Shown: in pieces, positions 34,312-36,461 of the stretch
How positions within the stretch are numbered: position 1 is the stretch's first letter
Layout of the letters: each line of letters opens with the position of its first letter
NCBI GenBank assembly: GCA_024644235.1
Contig: JAHELJ010000036.1
Coordinates: 1 to 36,461 of the forward strand
Direction of reading: 5' to 3'
DNA from: Lewinellaceae bacterium
GTDB lineage: Bacteria > Bacteroidota > Bacteroidia > Chitinophagales > Saprospiraceae
DNA: 36,461 nucleotides
Notes under the pieces: generated by a model
Database searches by the model: none
What the model was told of the DNA's origin: nothing
Seen by the model: the letters and a program-made list of their open reading frames with translations, nothing else
Translations under genes and position numbers: made by a program

Positions 34312-35010
34312 ACTAGATGACTTGGTCTCTCCGAATTTCACCGCACCAAACGTTATTTCTATTCATGCGTCCCCGATGTTCCACATCGTCTGATCCGGAA
34401 TACGTTTCATGATATTAATTCATAGTTCCTGCTGAATCACAAGCTTCTGCCATTCATGGTCGGCGACTGCTTGCAGTTACTGCATTAGTGCCGCTGGCCC
34501 CTGACGTTGTTCACAAGTCAGGACCGGGCGCGGGGGCCTTCTTTGGCCCCGACGCTCTAGGTCGGGACATGCTGCGCTCTAGCTCTGCGCCCCGAAGCTT
34601 TCGGTCGGGATGTGCCACATTGCCGCACCTTGCCCGCCGGAGATCCGGAGGCGGGAAGAAGCAAAACTCTAGTCAGATCCCAAGGTAGCTGTGGCTGGCC
34701 TAGCCCCGTGGATTATTGAACGCCACAATTTTCAAAGCTTAGGTTCTGGGCTGGAAAGCGCTCCAATCGCTGTATTTGCTTAAGCAGATTTGTGTTTGAA
34801 GAATGGAATTGGAACTTTGGTACTCAGTTTTACAGAGGATTAAGCATCTCCGGAGCTTAACCAAATAAGGCTACAGTTCCTAGTCCGCTACTCATCCCTA
34901 GTTCAACTAGGAGTTTCTCCGCTTAAGACCTTAGACTAGATCGCGTCTTTCTCCTGGGGCTACTATGGATCTGACGGATACAATATTAAAGCAGCATATA
35001 AAGTGACTGA
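34312..35010. other. Intergenic region holding a GC-rich repeat patch
   Basis: About 700 bases lie between the hydrolase and helicase genes. Apart from the palindromic GC-rich patch at 34501-34660 I see no gene; the open frame 34488-34688 is an effect of the patch composition. Confidence 0.5.
34501..34660. repeat. GC-rich palindromic intergenic repeat patch
   Basis: Four hairpin-capable segments follow one another: GGGGCC/GGCCCC (34533-34550), CCGAC/GTCGG (34548-34564), CCCGA/TCGGG (about 34591-34609) and CCCGCC/GGCGGG (34633-34655). The second and third form two imperfect copies of a unit of about 30 bases (CCCCGA..GGTCGGGA). GC content is far above that of the surroundings, which suggests an inserted dispersed repeat rather than local DNA. 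Confidence 0.7.
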
Positions 35011-35037
35011 GATGCTTTGGCAAAAAAACCAAGCATC
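35011..35037 (-). terminator. Possible terminator hairpin after the DEAD-box gene
   Basis: GATGCTTTGG (35011) pairs with CCAAGCATC (35029-35037) around an A-rich loop (T-rich on the minus strand), with one bulged base, 28 bases beyond the helicase stop. The T-run is in the loop rather than after the stem, so termination is uncertain. Confidence 0.4.
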
Positions 35038-35064
35038 CCAATTCCTTTTAGAAGGATTAATCCC

Positions 35065-36279
35065 CTACGAAACGAACGTAAACGCTTTACCGGTCCTGCC
35101 GGCACGCCCCGTTCTGCCGATGCGATGGATGTAGCTGTCGTAAGTCCTGGGCATTTGGTAATTGATCACGTGAGATATATCATGTACGTCAATACCTCTG
35201 GCAGCTACATCGGTGGCCACCAGCACTCTGATCTTACCTTCTTTAAAGGATTTTAACGCCGCTTGCCTGGCATTCTGGCTTTTGTTGCCTTGTATCTGGG
35301 CACTTTTGATCCCTCTCTTATTCAGTTGCTGGCAGAGCCGGTTCACCCGGTGCTTGGTCTCGTCGAACAATAGCACCTTGGAAAATTCCTGCTGATGCAA
35401 CATATCGCATAGCTTACGGAACTTGTCTTCGCCTTGCTCCAGTCGAATCACGTCTTGCTCGATCTGATCGTGAGGGGTATCTCCGGTGCTTACTTTCACA
35501 TGAACCGGATCGTGGAGTATTTCGCTTATTCTTCTTTCCTGAGATTTGTCGAGGGTGGCAGAGAATAGCATCGTCTGCTCCCGGTCGGACATGTCGCCGA
35601 TGATGCGATCCATGTCGCGGGCAAACCCCATATCCAGCATCCGGTCAAACTCGTCGAGCACCAGGATCCGGAAGTGATAAAACTTCAGTGCGCCCCGCTC
35701 GCTAAGATCCAATAATCTTCCGGGCGTACCGATGACGATATGGCTGGACCGGCGCAGGTTATGAATATCTTTGTTGATGCTGGTGCCTCCGATAAAGCAG
35801 GAGCTAAACAGCTTCAGCCCTTGGGTCATGCTGCGGAACTCTTCATTCACCTGGAGCGCCAGCTCCCGGGTAGGTACTACGACCAGGGCAAGCTCCTTTT
35901 CTCTAGGGTTGTGAATCAGCTCCTCGATAATCGGCATCAGAAATGCCCCGGTTTTACCGGTGCCTGTTTGAGCGATGCCCATGAGGTCGCGGCCATCCAA
36001 TAATGCTTCAAGGGTCTTATCCTGGATTTCGGTAGGTTTCTTAAATCCTTTTTTAGTCAGTCGCGATATCAATCTATGGCTTAATGGCAATTGCTCAATG
36101 GTCCGGTCGGGATGATAAACAGTTTCCTCCACCGGGACGGCCTTCTTGATAAATAGTGCTGGATCCAATTGAGATTTGTTATTGGCTCGTCGACGGCCGG
36201 AATTCCTGTTTCCGTTACTTGAATGTCTCTTGTTGCTAGTCGGCTTGCTCTTTCGTCTGCCGTGATATGTATTTCTCAT
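35065..36279 (-). CDS. DEAD-box RNA helicase (RhlE-like, short C-terminus)
   Basis: This 404-residue ATP-dependent RNA helicase has a basic N-terminal tail (Arg/Lys/Ser/Asn-rich, about 45 residues), then the Q motif GFKKPTEIQ, motif I AQTGTGKT, PTRELALQ, TPGRLLD, motif II DEFD in VLDEFDRMLD, SATL, the ATDVAARGIDV segment and motif VI HRIGRTGRAG. It stops seven residues after RAGRTG (KAFTFVS), so the C-terminal extension of many RhlE proteins is absent. I believe a short group with DEFD and this ending exists, so truncation is not proven. Its role is probably ribosome assembly or RNA unwinding, including in the cold. It is a single gene. Confidence 0.95.
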   Translation of the reverse strand: MRNTYHGRRKSKPTSNKRHSSNGNRNSGRRRANNKSQLDPALFIKKAVPVEETVYHPDRTIEQLPLSHRLISRLTKKGFKKPTEIQDKTLEALLDGRDLMGIAQTGTGKTGAFLMPIIEELIHNPREKELALVVVPTRELALQVNEEFRSMTQGLKLFSSCFIGGTSINKDIHNLRRSSHIVIGTPGRLLDLSERGALKFYHFRILVLDEFDRMLDMGFARDMDRIIGDMSDREQTMLFSATLDKSQERRISEILHDPVHVKVSTGDTPHDQIEQDVIRLEQGEDKFRKLCDMLHQQEFSKVLLFDETKHRVNRLCQQLNKRGIKSAQIQGNKSQNARQAALKSFKEGKIRVLVATDVAARGIDVHDISHVINYQMPRTYDSYIHRIGRTGRAGRTGKAFTFVS

Positions 36280-36293
36280 GTATAATGTTTAGT

Positions 36294-36312
36294 GCAATCC
36301 ATACTGGATTGC
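36294..36312 (-). promoter_or_regulatory. Hairpin in the helicase 5' leader
   Basis: GCAATCCA (36294-36301) and TGGATTGC (36305-36312) form a perfect 8-bp stem with a 3-base loop, ending 14 bases before the helicase start codon. In the mRNA it would sit over the ribosome loading area, so it could control translation. Confidence 0.45.
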
Positions 36313-36461
36313 CTCGTATATTGTTCAGACATGTGTGATCAGAACCCTGAAAATTATTTGAAATCTCCCCCTGCGAGGTTACACATGGCCAATCTCACAA
36401 TTGCACCACAGGGAAAACGACTGGTGTAAGTCGTTCTAACTCAGCGGAATAGTTTTGAAAA

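Noticed and set aside
34488-34688. 66-codon frame across the GC-rich patch
   Set aside because: It is a product of the repeated GC-rich hairpins and lacks protein-like structure.

Overview
The window looks like a chromosomal piece of a Bacteroidota bacterium (Cytophagia/Saprospiria-like; genus not determinable). Reasons: a two-component-propeller (Reg_prop/Y_Y_Y) histidine kinase, TAnnTTTG-type -7 promoter elements, almost no Shine-Dalgarno sequences, a Bacteroidota-type small AraC regulator, DUF433/DUF5615 and DUF6364 toxin-antitoxin families, and a PycTM (DUF5706) membrane protein.

Layout. (1) 1-14.5 kb: three + strand sensor histidine kinases in tandem, with very similar C-terminal kinase cores but unrelated inputs: a cytosolic ladder of about 11 repeated sensor modules (5' end outside the window), a periplasmic TPR sensor with one membrane helix, and a periplasmic Reg_prop/Y_Y_Y sensor. 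No response regulator is visible. The spacers between them hold arrays of a 14-nt repeat (consensus TTTGGTGCTTGAAA), fragments of a four-helix-bundle (TIGR02436/S23-like) gene, and the detached 3' tail of a further kinase gene. An intact four-helix-bundle gene sits between the last two arrays. (2) 14.5-21.5 kb: a zinc-ribbon membrane protein, a FIST sensor protein, two alpha/beta hydrolases, phosphoglucomutase (minus strand) and a small secreted NTF2-like protein. (3) 21.5-24.5 kb: a DUF433 antitoxin with a nonsense-mutated DUF5615 toxin, an orphan DUF6364-like antitoxin, and a class III cyclase/TolB-like/TPR protein. (4) 24.5-28 kb, minus strand: slipin-type SPFH, a 41-aa basic protein, prohibitin-type SPFH, a PycTM effector-family protein, a cupin and a 59-aa protein, closely spaced at least in part. 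(5) 28.8-30.6 kb: an AraC regulator divergent from an exported OsmC protein plus DUF1059, closed by a clear terminator. (6) 30.6-34.3 kb: a TPR-LuxR regulator followed by an exported amidohydrolase overlapping an alpha/beta hydrolase. (7) 34.3-36.5 kb: a GC-rich palindromic repeat patch and a minus-strand DEAD-box RNA helicase with a hairpin just before its start.

Most noteworthy: the kinase/repeat/four-helix-bundle composite with recombination scars, the eleven-module cytosolic sensor, and the SPFH-SPFH-PycTM cluster. Several real genes are under 60 codons (24675-24854, 26953-27078, 30386-30562), and one broken gene (21785-22126) is visible only when its stop codon is read through.
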